DNA from: JAJEFO01 sp965221845
GTDB lineage: Bacteria; Pseudomonadota; Alphaproteobacteria; Rhodobacterales; Rhodobacteraceae
Direction: 5' to 3'
Assembly (NCBI GenBank): GCA_965221845.1
Contig: OZ244919.1
Location: forward strand, 124,001 to 188,000
DNA length: 64,000 bases
The position numbers and the translations under genes were made by a program. Below, piece by piece: positions 1 to 9,194 of the stretch. The notes beneath the pieces were generated by a model that saw only the letters and a list, made by a program, of their open reading frames with translations, ran no database searches and was not told the DNA's origin. Position 1 is the first letter of the stretch; every line of letters begins with the position of its first letter.

Positions 1-513
1 CGAGAAGGCGCGCAGGAGGTTCAGCGTGGCGGCGGCCTGCGTGTACGCCTGCAGCATCCTCTCGGGCGCAGGCGTGCGCGCGGCCTCGGTGAACGCGAGG
101 TCGTTGATGATGTCGCCGCGATAGGACGGCAGCGCGACGCCGTCCACGGACTCGGTCTGCGCCGAGCGCGGCTTCGCGAACTGTCCGGCCATCCGGCCGA
201 CCTTGACCACCGGCACCTTCGCGCCGTAGGTGAGCACGATGGCCATCTGGAGAAGCACCTTGAAGGTGTCCCGGATGTTGTCCGCCGAGAACTCCGAGAA
301 GCTTTCCGCACAGTCGCCGCCCTGCAGCAGGAACGCCTCTCCGCGCGACACCGCCGCAAGCTGGCGCGTCAGGGTTCGCGCCTCTCCGGCGAAGACGAGC
401 GGCGGACATTTCGCAAGCTGCCGCTCGACGGCCTCGAGCCGAGCGTCGTCGGCGTAATCCGGCATCTGCACCCTTGGCTTCGACCTCCACCCGGTCTTTT
501 GCCAGTCCTTCAT
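1..513 (-). CDS. Class II 3-deoxy-D-arabino-heptulosonate 7-phosphate synthase, N-terminal part
   Basis: Catalyses the first step of the shikimate pathway, condensing phosphoenolpyruvate and erythrose 4-phosphate, in the cytoplasm. The minus frame is open from an ATG at 513 to the window edge, giving 171 codons of a protein of roughly 460. It begins MKDWQKTGWRSKP and carries the class II hallmarks PPLVFAGEAR, LLQGGDCAESF, DNIRDTFKVLLQMA and VVKVGRMAGQFAKPRS; the Cys in GGDCAE is a metal ligand in this family. The rest of the gene lies outside the window. It is divergent from the GlxA-type regulator at 673. Family assignment is confident; the plant-type (class II) enzyme is usual in alphaproteobacteria. 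Confidence 0.9.
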   Translation of the reverse strand, partial: MKDWQKTGWRSKPRVQMPDYADDARLEAVERQLAKCPPLVFAGEARTLTRQLAAVSRGEAFLLQGGDCAESFSEFSADNIRDTFKVLLQMAIVLTYGAKVPVVKVGRMAGQFAKPRSAQTESVDGVALPSYRGDIINDLAFTEAARTPAPERMLQAYTQAAATLNLLRAFS

Positions 514-672
514 CCAGGGCCCCTCGACGTTCCGATGGTCGCGGATGGCACCTATACCTTCGGCCCCCCGGGATGGAAACCGCCGCTGCGAAAAAACTCG
601 GGCCGATTCTTGCCAATCGCGCTGATTCGTGTTCCGTCTGAAGCATGCGTTTTCCGCCCCGAAGGGACACAG

Positions 673-1680
673 ATGGGCGACACTCCGGTTCAGACAGTGG
701 ACGTGACACGGTCAGCGGGCGGGCCGCGGCGCTTCGCCTTCGTCCTGCTGAACCGGTTCACGCTCCTGTGCTACGCCTGTGCGGTCGAAAGCCTTCGCAT
801 TGCCAATCGCATGAGCGGCAGGGAGCTGTATGCATGGCGAATGATCGGCGAAGGCGGCACGTCCGTCACCTGCTCCGCCGGAACGGCCTTCAGCCTCGAC
901 GGAGACCTTGACGAGGTCGCGCGCGACGAGACGGTCGTGCTCTGCGGGGGAATCGACGTGGCGTCAGCGACCACCAGGCCCCTGCTCAACTGGATCCGGC
1001 GCGAGTCCCGTCGCGGCATTTCCATCGGCGGTCTTTGCACCGCAGGCTATTCTCTGGCAAGGGCAGGCCTTCTCTCCGGCAGGCGGGCGACGATCCACTG
1101 GGAAAACCGGGACAGCTTCCTCGAGGAATTCGACGACGTGACCCTCACCAAGTCGGTCTTCGTCGTGGACGGCAGGCACTTCACGACCGCTGGCGGCACC
1201 GCCTCGATCGACCTCATGCTCAAGTTCATTGCCGACGATCACGGCGAGGATCTCGCGAGCGCCGTTGCCGACCAGCTGATCTACACGACCGTCCGCACCG
1301 ACAAGGACACGCAGCGGCTTTCCGTGCCGACACGGATCGGCGTCAGGCACCCGAAGCTCTCGTCGGTCATCCAGATGATGGAGATGAACCTCGAGGAGCC
1401 GAAAAGCCCGCCCCTTCTCGCCAGGGAGGTCGGCATGTCCACCCGGCAGCTGGAAAGGCTCTTCCGCCGCTACCTGAACCGGAGCCCGAAGCGCTACTAC
1501 ATGGAACTGCGCCTCCAGAAGGCCAGGAACCTGCTGATGCAGACGGACATGAGCGTCATCAACGTGGCCCTTGCCTGCGGGTTCGCGTCGCCTTCGCACT
1601 TCTCGAAGTGCTACCGCGCGCAGTACGGCATCACGCCGTATCGCGAGCGCGGGGCGCAGGCCACCCGGCTGGCGGTCTGA
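673..1680 (+). CDS. GlxA-family (DJ-1/PfpI-AraC) transcriptional regulator
   Basis: A 335-residue regulator with an N-terminal DJ-1/PfpI-like amidotransferase fold (about residues 20-185, including the nucleophile-elbow-like GGLCTAGYSLA) and a C-terminal AraC helix-turn-helix pair (about 235-330, with EVGMSTRQLERLFRRY and ALACGFASPSHFSKCYR). The ATG at 673 starts MGDTPVQTVD, just after a GAAGGGAC purine stretch. A longer frame reaches upstream to 499 but overlaps the divergent DAHP synthase start, so I reject it. Such proteins often control uptake or catabolism of choline-, carnitine- or amino-acid-like compounds. The MFS gene 60 bases downstream is a plausible target, but that is inference. 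Confidence 0.85.
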   Translation: MGDTPVQTVDVTRSAGGPRRFAFVLLNRFTLLCYACAVESLRIANRMSGRELYAWRMIGEGGTSVTCSAGTAFSLDGDLDEVARDETVVLCGGIDVASATTRPLLNWIRRESRRGISIGGLCTAGYSLARAGLLSGRRATIHWENRDSFLEEFDDVTLTKSVFVVDGRHFTTAGGTASIDLMLKFIADDHGEDLASAVADQLIYTTVRTDKDTQRLSVPTRIGVRHPKLSSVIQMMEMNLEEPKSPPLLAREVGMSTRQLERLFRRYLNRSPKRYYMELRLQKARNLLMQTDMSVINVALACGFASPSHFSKCYRAQYGITPYRERGAQATRLAV

Positions 1681-1740
1681 ACCCGCGCCGGCGGGGCGTT
1701 TCCGATGGACGCCGCCGCCGCCCGGCCATAGCGTCCCTGC

Positions 1741-2961
1741 ATGAGCGCGCCGCAGCATGACAGCGCCTATTCCTGGCTCCGGCTCTCGATGAGCCTGGGC
1801 CTTTCCGTCGTCGGCAGCGCCGGCCTGTGGGCGACCGTCGTCGTGCTGCCGGACATGCAGGCAGAGTTCGGCGCCAGCCGCGCCTCGGCCTCCCTGCCCT
1901 ACGCGCTGACCATGTCGGGCTTCGCGGCGGGAAACCTCTTCATGGGGCGCGCCGTTGACCGCTGGAGCATCACCCCGGTCCTGGCCGTGTCCGCGCTCGT
2001 CCTCGCGTCGGGATTCGCGCTTTCCGCCGCTGCGCACTCGATCGCGTCGCTCACGCTGCTGCACCTGCTTCTCGGCGTCGGCGCCGCGGCGAGCTTCGCG
2101 CCGCTGATCGCTGACGTGTCGCAGTGGTTCCGCCGCAGGCGCGGAATCGCGGTCGCGGCCGTCGCGAGCGGCAACTATCTCGCCGGAACCGTCTGGCCGC
2201 CGTTCATCGCGGCCGCGATGGTCGACCACGGCTGGCGCGGCGCCTATCTCGGCCTGGCCGTCCTGGTCGTGACGGTCCTGCTGCCAGGATCGCTGCTCCT
2301 GCGCAGGCGCATTGACGCGTCCTCCACGGCGCGCGCCGCCGCGGACGCGGCGTCGCGGGCCGAGTCGATCTCGCTCTCGCCGAGATCCCTGCAGGCCCTT
2401 CTGGCGCTCGCCGGGGTCGGCTGCTGCATCGCCATGTCCATGCCTCAGGCCCATGTCGTCGCGCTCTGCATCGACCGGGGCTTCGGCGCCCGTGCCGGCG
2501 CCGAAATGCTGAGCCTGATGCTTGCCGGAGGCGCCGTGTCCCGGATCGGCTTCGGCGCGTTCGCGGACCGCTTCGGCGGGTTGATGGCCCTCTTCGTCGG
2601 CGGCGCGCTGCAGATGCTCGCCCTTTGCCTGTTCCTGCTTCAAGGCGGGCTTGCGTCGCTCTACCTCGTGGCCCTTGCCTTCGGCCTGGCCCAGGGCGGC
2701 ATCGTGCCGAGCTACGCGATCACGGTGAGGGAGTTCATGCCGCCGCTCGAGGCCGGAAGGCGCATAGGGACGGTGATCAGCGCCACCATCGTCGGAATGG
2801 CCCTCGGAGGCTGGATGTCCGGCTGGCTCCATGACCAGAGCGGAAGCTACGCGCTCGCAATCTGGAACGGCATCGCGTGGAACGGGCTCAATGTCGGAAT
2901 CGCGCTCCTGCTGCTGAGCCGCGCCGGCCCGCGCCGGCCCGTCACGGCAGGCGCGGGCTGA
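1741..2961 (+). CDS. Major facilitator superfamily transporter
   Basis: A 406-residue inner-membrane protein with about 12 hydrophobic segments. Between segments 2 and 3 it has a typical MFS loop (MGRAVDRWSITPVLA), and FGAFADRFGGLMALFVGG is the equivalent in the second half. It resembles the monocarboxylate/oxalate-type MFS branch, but the substrate cannot be read from sequence. It follows the GlxA-type regulator on the same strand with a 60-base gap, so the two may form a regulator-transporter pair. No strong Shine-Dalgarno is visible before the ATG. Confidence 0.8.
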   Translation: MSAPQHDSAYSWLRLSMSLGLSVVGSAGLWATVVVLPDMQAEFGASRASASLPYALTMSGFAAGNLFMGRAVDRWSITPVLAVSALVLASGFALSAAAHSIASLTLLHLLLGVGAAASFAPLIADVSQWFRRRRGIAVAAVASGNYLAGTVWPPFIAAAMVDHGWRGAYLGLAVLVVTVLLPGSLLLRRRIDASSTARAAADAASRAESISLSPRSLQALLALAGVGCCIAMSMPQAHVVALCIDRGFGARAGAEMLSLMLAGGAVSRIGFGAFADRFGGLMALFVGGALQMLALCLFLLQGGLASLYLVALAFGLAQGGIVPSYAITVREFMPPLEAGRRIGTVISATIVGMALGGWMSGWLHDQSGSYALAIWNGIAWNGLNVGIALLLLSRAGPRRPVTAGAG

Positions 2962-3043
2962 TGGAAGATCCTGCGCAGCGCCCCGGATGCAGGAGCCCGG
3001 CGCCCTTGACGGCGGCGCGTCTCTCCCGAAGCGTTTCGCGGCC

Positions 3044-3622
3044 ATGATCCGCCGCGCGTATGACTGGACACTGAGCCTCGCCGGGCATCCGCACGCGCTC
3101 GGCGCGCTCGCCGTCGTCGCCTTTCTGGAAAGCTCGGTCTTCCCGGTCCCGCCCGATGTCCTGATGATACCGATGATCCTTGCATCGCCGTCGCGCGCTT
3201 TCCTGATCGCCGGGGCATGCACGGCGGCATCCGCGCTTGGCGGTCTCTTCGGCTACTTCATCGGCGCCGCCCTTTACGAAACGGTGGGGCTGGCCGTCCT
3301 CGACTTGTACGGACAGGCGTCCGCGGCCGAGAGCTTCAAGGGCAGGTTCAACGAGCATGGCGCATGGGCCGTGCTCATCGCCGGACTCACGCCTTTTCCG
3401 TACAAGGTCATCACGATCATGTCAGGATGGACGGGATTGTCCCTGCCCGTCTTCCTGGCATCCTCGGTCGTCGCGCGCGGTCTCCGCTTCTTCATCCTGG
3501 CCGCGCTGCTCTGGAGGTTCGGAGCCCCCATGCGCAGGTTCATCGAAGCGTATCTCGGCCTTCTGCTGGCCGCCCTCGTCGCGCTGCTGATCGGAGGGTT
3601 CGCGATCCTGAGGTACCTGTGA
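3044..3622 (+). CDS. YqaA-type (DedA/SNARE-associated-like) membrane protein
   Basis: A small inner-membrane protein of 192 residues from ATG 3044 (MIRRAYDWTLSLAGHPHALG). An upstream ATG at 2987 would add 19 residues that do not fit the family start. Family marks are FLESSVFPVPPDVLMIPMIL near the N-terminus, GGLFGYFIGAALYETVG and AGLTPFPYKVITIMSGW. Relatives of DedA are linked to membrane lipid flipping and envelope stress; this branch is poorly characterised. The stop overlaps the GTG start of dsbB (GTGA), so the two are probably translated together. Confidence 0.8.
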   Translation: MIRRAYDWTLSLAGHPHALGALAVVAFLESSVFPVPPDVLMIPMILASPSRAFLIAGACTAASALGGLFGYFIGAALYETVGLAVLDLYGQASAAESFKGRFNEHGAWAVLIAGLTPFPYKVITIMSGWTGLSLPVFLASSVVARGLRFFILAALLWRFGAPMRRFIEAYLGLLLAALVALLIGGFAILRYL

Positions 3623-4083
3623 CCCGACGCGCCACCATGGTCCTTGCCGCTGCAGGGTCGCTGGCGCTGCTGGCGGGCGCATTCGCGTTCGAGATGCACG
3701 GCTATGCCCCCTGCGAGCTGTGCATCTGGCAACGGTGGCCACACGGCGTGGCGGTCGCCCTGGGCGCGCTGGCCCTGGTTGCGGGGCCGGCAGCGCTTCT
3801 CGGGCTGGCCGGGGCCCTTTCGGCCCTCGTGACAGCCGGAATCGGAATCTTCCACGCCGGGATCGAACGCGGCCTGTGGCAAGGGCCGGCGTCATGCACG
3901 GGGAGCGGCGACGATCTCGCCGGCCTCTCCGGCGACGACCTTCTCTCCCTGGACGTCCCTGGCGGGGCCGTCATGTGTGACGAGGTCGCCTGGTCCTTCG
4001 CGGGACTGTCCATGGCCAGCTGGAACGCAATCCTTTCGCTGGCGCTGGCCTGCATCTGGATCAGGGCGGTCCGGACTGCCTGA
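3619..4083 (+). CDS. dsbB: Disulfide bond formation protein B
   Basis: An inner-membrane quinone reductase that reoxidises periplasmic DsbA. It has 154 residues from GTG 3619, overlapping the stop of the preceding gene; an internal ATG at 3637 is an alternative. Four hydrophobic segments are visible. The first periplasmic cysteine pair is in APCELCIWQRWPH (C-x-x-C) and the second pair is in GPASCTGSG and VMCDEVAWS, as the DsbB mechanism requires. Its pairing with a YqaA-type gene is a common alphaproteobacterial arrangement. Confidence 0.9.
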   Translation: MTRRATMVLAAAGSLALLAGAFAFEMHGYAPCELCIWQRWPHGVAVALGALALVAGPAALLGLAGALSALVTAGIGIFHAGIERGLWQGPASCTGSGDDLAGLSGDDLLSLDVPGGAVMCDEVAWSFAGLSMASWNAILSLALACIWIRAVRTA

Positions 4084-4152
4084 TCCGCCGGAGCGCACGG
4101 CGAGCGCGCGGGAGATCCGCCGCTGCGGATCCCGTCCGCGCGTCGGCCGCTG

Positions 4153-4326
4153 TCACGGACAGTCCTCGGTCGTCCAGCACAGCAACGATGCGTGCCGCGA
4201 GGCGTCGGTCCGGTAACGGACGGCAATCTCCAGAACACGTGGCCCGAGGCCTTTCAGCGGCTTCGCGCCCTCCGCCTTGCCGCGATCGCCGGCGCCCTGC
4301 GCCGCCACGGGCTGGCTGCGGCTTCA
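4153..4326 (-). pseudogene. Fragment of a RelE/HigB-type (phage Gp49-like) toxin
   Basis: Translation of the minus strand gives QGAGDRGKAEGAKPLKGLG followed by PRVLEIAVRYRTDASR and then drifts off family. The AKPLKGLG-x-x-VLEI-x-x-x-YRTDA pattern is the core of the HigB/RelE-like toxin family. No start codon is present (a TGA lies just upstream) and the C-terminal half is missing or out of frame, so this is a relic. It fills most of the gap between dsbB and gyrA. No antitoxin is visible beside it. The match is by memory of the motif, so confidence is moderate. Confidence 0.4.
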
Positions 4327-4488
4327 TGGCGCAACCTCGCTGAAACACGGGCGCGTGCCTGACGCCGGTCGATTGCGCGTCCAGACATTCACGTTCTTGC
4401 GCAAAGGGACATGTCCCCATTGCGCACAATCAATGGGGTCTGATACTGTGCCCGCAACGAGATATTGACCAATGAAGAAGGCAGGCCC

Positions 4489-7218
4489 TTGAGCGACATT
4501 CCCGAAGCCCCGGGCGACGCGGCAGACCCCCCGCCCGCCCGCCCCCGCCATGACGGCCCGACGGTCATGATCGAGGACGAGATGCGCTCGTCGTATCTCG
4601 ACTACTCGATGAGCGTGATCGTCTCCCGCGCCATTCCCGACCTGAGGGACGGCCTGAAGCCGGTGCATCGCCGCATTCTCTACGCAATGCACGAGACCGG
4701 AAACACGCATGACAAGCCCTACCGCAAGTCCGCGCGACCGGTCGGCGACACGATGGGCAAGTACCACCCGCACGGCGACGGCGCGATCTATGACGCGCTT
4801 GTGCGCATGGCGCAGCCCTTCTCCATGTCGCTCCCGCTGCTTGACGGCCAGGGCAACTTCGGGTCGATGGACGGCGACAATCCTGCCGCCATGCGTTACA
4901 CCGAAGTCCGCATGGACAGGCCGGCCGCCGCGCTCCTTGCCGACATCGAGAAGGAAACCGTTGACTTTGCGGACAATTACGACGGGAAGGACCGTGAACC
5001 CACGGTCCTTCCCGTGCGCTTTCCGAACATGCTTGTCAATGGCGCGGGCGGGATCGCCGTCGGGATGGCGACAAACATTCCGCCGCACAACCTGGGGGAG
5101 GTCGTCGACGCGACGCTGGCGCTCATAGAGGAGCCCGACATCTCCTCGGAACGCCTGATCGAGATCGTTCCCGGGCCGGACTTCCCGACGGGCGGCCTGA
5201 TCCTGGGCCGCTCCGGATCCCGCAAGGCGTATCTTGAAGGGCGCGGCACCGTCGTCACCCGGGCAAGGACCCGGGTCGAGGAGGTCCGCAAGGACCGCTT
5301 CGCCATAATCGTCGACGAAGTCCCGTATCAGGTCAACAAGGCGGCGATGGTCGAGAGGATCGCGGATCTCGTGCGCGAACGGAGGATCGAGGGCATTTCG
5401 GCGGTTGCCGACGAAAGCGACCGGGTCGGCGTGCGCGTTGTCATCGAGCTGAAGCGTGACGCAACCCCTGATGTCGTCATGAACCAGCTGTATCGCTTCA
5501 CCCCGATGCAGACCTCGTTCGGCTGCAACATGCTGGCCCTGAACCACGGCCGCCCCGAGCAACTCACCCTCAGGGACTTTCTTTCCTTTTTCATAGAGTT
5601 CCGGGAGGAAGTTGTTGCGCGCCGCACCGCCTTCGACCTGCGAAAGGCGCGCGAGCGAAGCCATGTCCTGTGCGGACTTGCCGTGGCGGTGTCCAACGTC
5701 GACGAGGTGGTCGCCACGATCCGGGCCTCGGCAGACACGGGCGAAGCGCGCCTGAAGCTGATGGAGCGGCGGTGGCCCGCCGCGGAAATCGCCGAGTACA
5801 TTCGCCTGATCGATGACCCGGGCCACATGGCCAACAGCGACGGCACCTACAACCTTTCGGAAACCCAGGCCCGCGCCATACTGGACCTGCGCCTCAACCG
5901 GCTGACGCAGATCGGGGTCAGGGAAGTCACTGACGAGCTTGAAGATCTGGCCGCAAGCATAAGGGACTACCTGGAAATCCTTTCGTCACGCGAACGCATC
6001 ATGGCGATCATCTCGGAGGAGCTCCGGGACGTCCGGGAACGTTTCGCCGTGCCGCGTCGCAGCGAGATCGCCGAATGGGACGGCGACCTCGAGGACGAAG
6101 ACCTGATCGAGCGCGAGGACATGGTCGTCACCGTGACCGCAGGGGGGTACATCAAGCGAACCGCGCTTGCGGAATTCCGGTCCCAGAGGCGCGGCGGCAA
6201 GGGGCTGTCGGGCGGATCGCTCAAGGACGATGACGTGGTCACGACTCTCTTCGTGGCCAGCACGCACGCCCAGCTTCTGTTCTTCACGACTGACGGCATG
6301 GTGTACAAGCTCAAGACATGGAGGCTGCCGCTGGGCGGACGCACGTCGCGCGGCAAGGCGATCGTCAACATCCTGCCCATTCCGGCGCGCGTGTCCGTCA
6401 CGGCGATCATGCCGACCGACCGTGACGAAGCGGAATGGGACCAGCTGCAGGTCGTCTTCGCGACTTCGGGCGGCGACGTGAGGCGCAATGCCCTCAGCGA
6501 CTTCGCGAACGTCCGTTCGAATGGCAAGATCGCAATGAAGATACCGGATGAAGTGTCACTTGTAAATGCCCGAATATGCTCGAACAAAGATGACGTCATG
6601 CTTGTGACGGCGCAGGGGCGGGCGATCCGCTTCCCGACAACCGCCGTGCGCGTATTCAAGGGCCGTGACTCGACGGGCGTCCGCGGGGTCAGGCTGGAGG
6701 ACGGCGACCGGGTCGTGTCTATGGCCGTGGTCCGGCATTTCGAGGCGGAGCACGCCGAACGGGACGCCTACCTGAAGCGGCGGCGCCTGATGGCCGGCAT
6801 GCCGGAAGAAGGCGCGGACGGGGACACGCCCGAAAGCGGCGACGGCGTGCTCTCGTCCGGGCGCTACGCGGAGATGTCGGCCGCCGAAGACCTCATACTC
6901 ACGATAACGTCCGGCGGGACGGGCAAGCTGTCTTCAAGCCACGACTACACCGTGCGCCAGCGCGGAGGCCGGGGCGTGCTGGCGATGGACAGGGGACTGC
7001 GCGACGGACCCCTTGTGGCTTCCTTTCCCGTGGACGCATCCGACCAGATCATGCTTGCGACGTCGACCGGCCGGTCCATCCGCGTTCCGGTGACGGACAT
7101 CCCTTTCCGGTCCCGCACGGCTGGCGGCGTCAAGGTCCTGGACGCATCCGAGGGCGAGGAGGTGGTCTCGATCGCCAGGATTGCCGACCGGGCCGGCGCA
7201 GATGGACTGGTGGCCTGA
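4489..7218 (+). CDS. gyrA: DNA gyrase subunit A
   Basis: The DNA-breaking and rejoining subunit of gyrase; with GyrB it introduces negative supercoils. I choose the TTG at 4489, giving MSDIPEAPGD and 909 residues, because it follows a GAAGAAGGCAGG purine stretch and the start resembles relatives; another TTG at 4465 is possible. The catalytic tyrosine lies in AAMRYTEVRM (about residue 137). The quinolone-region motif reads HPHGDGAIYDALVRMAQ, with glycine at the position of E. coli Ser83. The GyrA box is SQRRGGKG in the C-terminal beta-pinwheel domain. Length is normal. The gene ends 20-30 bases before mobile-element debris. Confidence 0.97.
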   Translation: MSDIPEAPGDAADPPPARPRHDGPTVMIEDEMRSSYLDYSMSVIVSRAIPDLRDGLKPVHRRILYAMHETGNTHDKPYRKSARPVGDTMGKYHPHGDGAIYDALVRMAQPFSMSLPLLDGQGNFGSMDGDNPAAMRYTEVRMDRPAAALLADIEKETVDFADNYDGKDREPTVLPVRFPNMLVNGAGGIAVGMATNIPPHNLGEVVDATLALIEEPDISSERLIEIVPGPDFPTGGLILGRSGSRKAYLEGRGTVVTRARTRVEEVRKDRFAIIVDEVPYQVNKAAMVERIADLVRERRIEGISAVADESDRVGVRVVIELKRDATPDVVMNQLYRFTPMQTSFGCNMLALNHGRPEQLTLRDFLSFFIEFREEVVARRTAFDLRKARERSHVLCGLAVAVSNVDEVVATIRASADTGEARLKLMERRWPAAEIAEYIRLIDDPGHMANSDGTYNLSETQARAILDLRLNRLTQIGVREVTDELEDLAASIRDYLEILSSRERIMAIISEELRDVRERFAVPRRSEIAEWDGDLEDEDLIEREDMVVTVTAGGYIKRTALAEFRSQRRGGKGLSGGSLKDDDVVTTLFVASTHAQLLFFTTDGMVYKLKTWRLPLGGRTSRGKAIVNILPIPARVSVTAIMPTDRDEAEWDQLQVVFATSGGDVRRNALSDFANVRSNGKIAMKIPDEVSLVNARICSNKDDVMLVTAQGRAIRFPTTAVRVFKGRDSTGVRGVRLEDGDRVVSMAVVRHFEAEHAERDAYLKRRRLMAGMPEEGADGDTPESGDGVLSSGRYAEMSAAEDLILTITSGGTGKLSSSHDYTVRQRGGRGVLAMDRGLRDGPLVASFPVDASDQIMLATSTGRSIRVPVTDIPFRSRTAGGVKVLDASEGEEVVSIARIADRAGADGLVA

Positions 7219-7239
7219 CAGGCGGATCCAAGCCCATGC

Positions 7240-7830
7240 GGACCGCGGGCGCCACGGGCGCCGCCAGGCCATCCGCGCCGGGCGCGGGCGCGAGGTCCTC
7301 AAGACCGGCGGGCGCAGCCTCGAGGCGGCCTGGCGCCCGCCTCGCCGGGTTCCGAACGCGCCGGGCCGGAGGCGCTTCCCGGGCCGGTGCGCAGCCACCG
7401 GACCATGGAGAGCCGCGTGCACTGCGTGCGCGACTTCACCTGCGACGGGAGCCGCTGCAGGACGCACGTCCGCAACCTGCCGCGCAGCCTCGCCTGCCTG
7501 ACTGGCGCCGCCATCGCCGTCGTGCGCCGCGACGGGCGCTCGGCCGCATGCCCGAGGCCGGCCGCCACCGGTCGGCACGCGCCCGGGAGGCGCTCGGCGC
7601 GGCCATGGTCCCGCCCGGCCCCTGACCCGACCGCACGGGCAGCATGCGGAACGCGCCGCCAGACGGCGCGGGGGGCGCAGGCGTGCCCGAAACCCCGAAA
7701 ACCGCCCCGGCAGACCCCGGCACCGCCAGGGCCGGCCGTCGAAACCGGTCCCCCGATGGCTCCGACCGCCCCGGCCACGCCCGCCCGCCGTCACGTCAGG
7801 CTCCCGAACCCGAAAATGAAATGGTCCTGC
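7240..7830 (+). pseudogene. 3' fragment of an ISAs1-type transposase element (copy A)
   Basis: Around 7385-7630 the plus strand encodes RSHRTMESRVHCVRDFTC, RCRTHVRNLPRSLACLTGAA and IAVVRRDGR, which is the end of an ISAs1-type DDE transposase (compare HWxIENRLHxVRDVTFDED). The same sequence recurs on the minus strand at 10412-11640. Both copies end in CGTCACGTCAGGCTCCCGAAC followed by CCGAAAA and share about 400 bases. Only the 3' part remains here, with several frameshifts and no start. The stretch 7831-8043 after it holds no gene I can recognise. Confidence 0.6.
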
Positions 7831-8043
7831 GGAAGCCCGTCCGTCTCCAGCCGTACGTGGAGGCCCCGCGCTTCGCGTGACAGGCTTCCAGCTGCCCCGG
7901 ACGCGGCCCTCTGCCAGACCGTCTGGCGCGAGACGCCAAGGCGCCGCACCACCTCCCGGCGCGGGACCAACCCCTCCGGCGGGGAGCGGGCAGGACGCCA
8001 GCCTTGGGCCTGTCCCGGCAAGACAGACAGGCTTGACGTGCCT

Positions 8044-8670
8044 TTACGCCATCGGCCTTCCGCTCAGGTCAAGCTCCTCGGCCATGCGAGACGGCGCGAA
8101 CGGGTATCCGGGCCGTGACGGCTCACGAAAAGTGATGGCGTCGTAGTAGTCGTCCAAGGCAATGAAGACACCGTTTTCCTCCGCCCATTCACGCATCTGC
8201 CTTTTGCAGGCATGCCGCCAGGAAAGCACCTCGACGCCCCAGCCCCGACAGTGCAGGAGCTCGAGGGTCGTGTGAAAGCCACTTCTTTCGCTGTAGCCCG
8301 CCCCGTCTCCGGTCAGCAGGACGGCGACCCCGGGCGTCTCCAAATATCTCAGGCCATTCTCCATCATGCGATGCTGCAGCCAGCTGTCGGGAACCTGCTG
8401 CTCTCCCCGTCCGAAATCGCCCCGGTCGAACAGCCTGACCTCCAGGCCCGCGTTCTCCATGCGGTTCCACAGGCTCTGCATTTCCGGGGGTATCGATCCC
8501 GCGGCGAACGCCAGCTTCAGCGTCCGGTCCGCGTGCGCAAGCCTGAGCAGGTTGTCGAAATGAACCCGCACCAGGTAGCGCGCACCGGGGGTGCCATTCC
8601 TCTCGTCCGCCATCCGCTGCGCCTCGTGAAAGATGTTCGAGTTGTCCCAATACACGAAGACTTCGCGCAT
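8044..8670 (-). CDS. NYN-domain (LabA/PIN-like) putative ribonuclease
   Basis: A 208-residue protein starting at ATG 8670 (MREVFVYWDNSNIFHEAQRM) with a good GGAGGAAGGC ribosome site directly upstream; the ATG at 8682 would place that site inside the gene. NYN signatures are YWDNSNIF at the start (metal-binding Asp), GVAVLLTGDGAGY in the middle and LDDYYDAITF near the end. NYN proteins have a PIN-like nuclease fold and are usually RNases or RNA-associated; some sit in mobile or defence islands. The gene is flanked on both sides by decayed mobile DNA but is itself intact, so it may be a former passenger. Substrate is unknown. Confidence 0.75.
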   Translation of the reverse strand: MREVFVYWDNSNIFHEAQRMADERNGTPGARYLVRVHFDNLLRLAHADRTLKLAFAAGSIPPEMQSLWNRMENAGLEVRLFDRGDFGRGEQQVPDSWLQHRMMENGLRYLETPGVAVLLTGDGAGYSERSGFHTTLELLHCRGWGVEVLSWRHACKRQMREWAEENGVFIALDDYYDAITFREPSRPGYPFAPSRMAEELDLSGRPMA

Positions 8671-8765
8671 GCCTTCCTCCACTCAGCCCGGCCTGCCCGT
8701 CGCGGCGCACGGGACCGGTCGGCATATAGAGACCCAGAACGCGGCGGGCAAGGACCGGCCGGCTC

Positions 8766-8779
8766 GGGGGGGGGGGGGG
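8766..8779. repeat. Homopolymeric G tract (14 G)
   Basis: Fourteen consecutive G on the plus strand, lying 4-5 bases from the presumed 3' boundary of the group II intron piece and about 100 bases upstream of the NYN-gene start. It is non-coding. Such tracts are prone to slippage. Confidence 0.9.
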
Positions 8780-8782
8780 CAG

Positions 8783-9135
8783 GTAGGAGGGGTCGCTGCC
8801 GAGCCCCTCCCCCCACGGAGCCGGACGTGCCCGCATCAGGGCATCCGGTCCCTCGCATGCCGGGTTCGCTCAGGAAGCGTGGATCGACCGCCTGACCTTG
8901 GCTTTCGGCAGGGGGAATCGGGCCAGGATGGCATTGAACCTCTCCCGGCCGATCGATCCGTCGCGGTGGCGTCGTCCGAGCCGGCGTCGCCAGCTTCCGG
9001 GCACGGCAGTCCGGAATGCGGAAAGCCTTTTGCCGTTGCCCGTCAGGCCGTAGCAGGCGCAGTGTCCCCGGATCACGCTGGCCAGGTGCCGGCATTGATC
9101 CCCGAGCGGCATGTGCCGGTGCTCCTTGCACCAGA
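8783..9135 (-). mobile_element. 3' end of a group II intron (copy A)
   Basis: Reading the minus strand from 9135, a reverse-transcriptase C-terminus (HRHMPLGDQCRHL, RGHCACYGLTGNGKRLSAF, ERFNAILARFPL) stops at 8870. It is followed by a 34-base hairpin at 8818-8851 of domain V type (GGACCGGATGCCC, loop, GGGCACGTCCGGCTC). A second, domain VI-like hairpin ends in CCTACC at about 8783. The same unit occurs complete at 23075-24940. The RT, finger, palm and intron 5' domains are absent, so this copy cannot move or splice. Confidence 0.7.
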
Positions 9136-9194
9136 ATACACTCGGTTGCGCAATCTGACTTGACCGGCCCGGTGGAGCGCCCATCATTTTAGGC

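Noticed and set aside
499..672. N-terminal extension of the GlxA-family regulator
   Set aside because: Overlaps the divergent DAHP synthase start, lacks a ribosome site and does not fit the family start.
964..3222. 752-codon minus-strand open frame
   Set aside because: Antisense to the GlxA regulator and MFS gene; Arg/Gly/Pro-rich composition typical of G+C-biased shadow frames and no motif.
7791..8021. Small HTH-like ORF (REVVRRLGVSRQTVWQRA) on the minus strand
   Set aside because: A single helix-turn-helix-like string in a stretch overlapping transposase debris; no start with a ribosome site, so not called.
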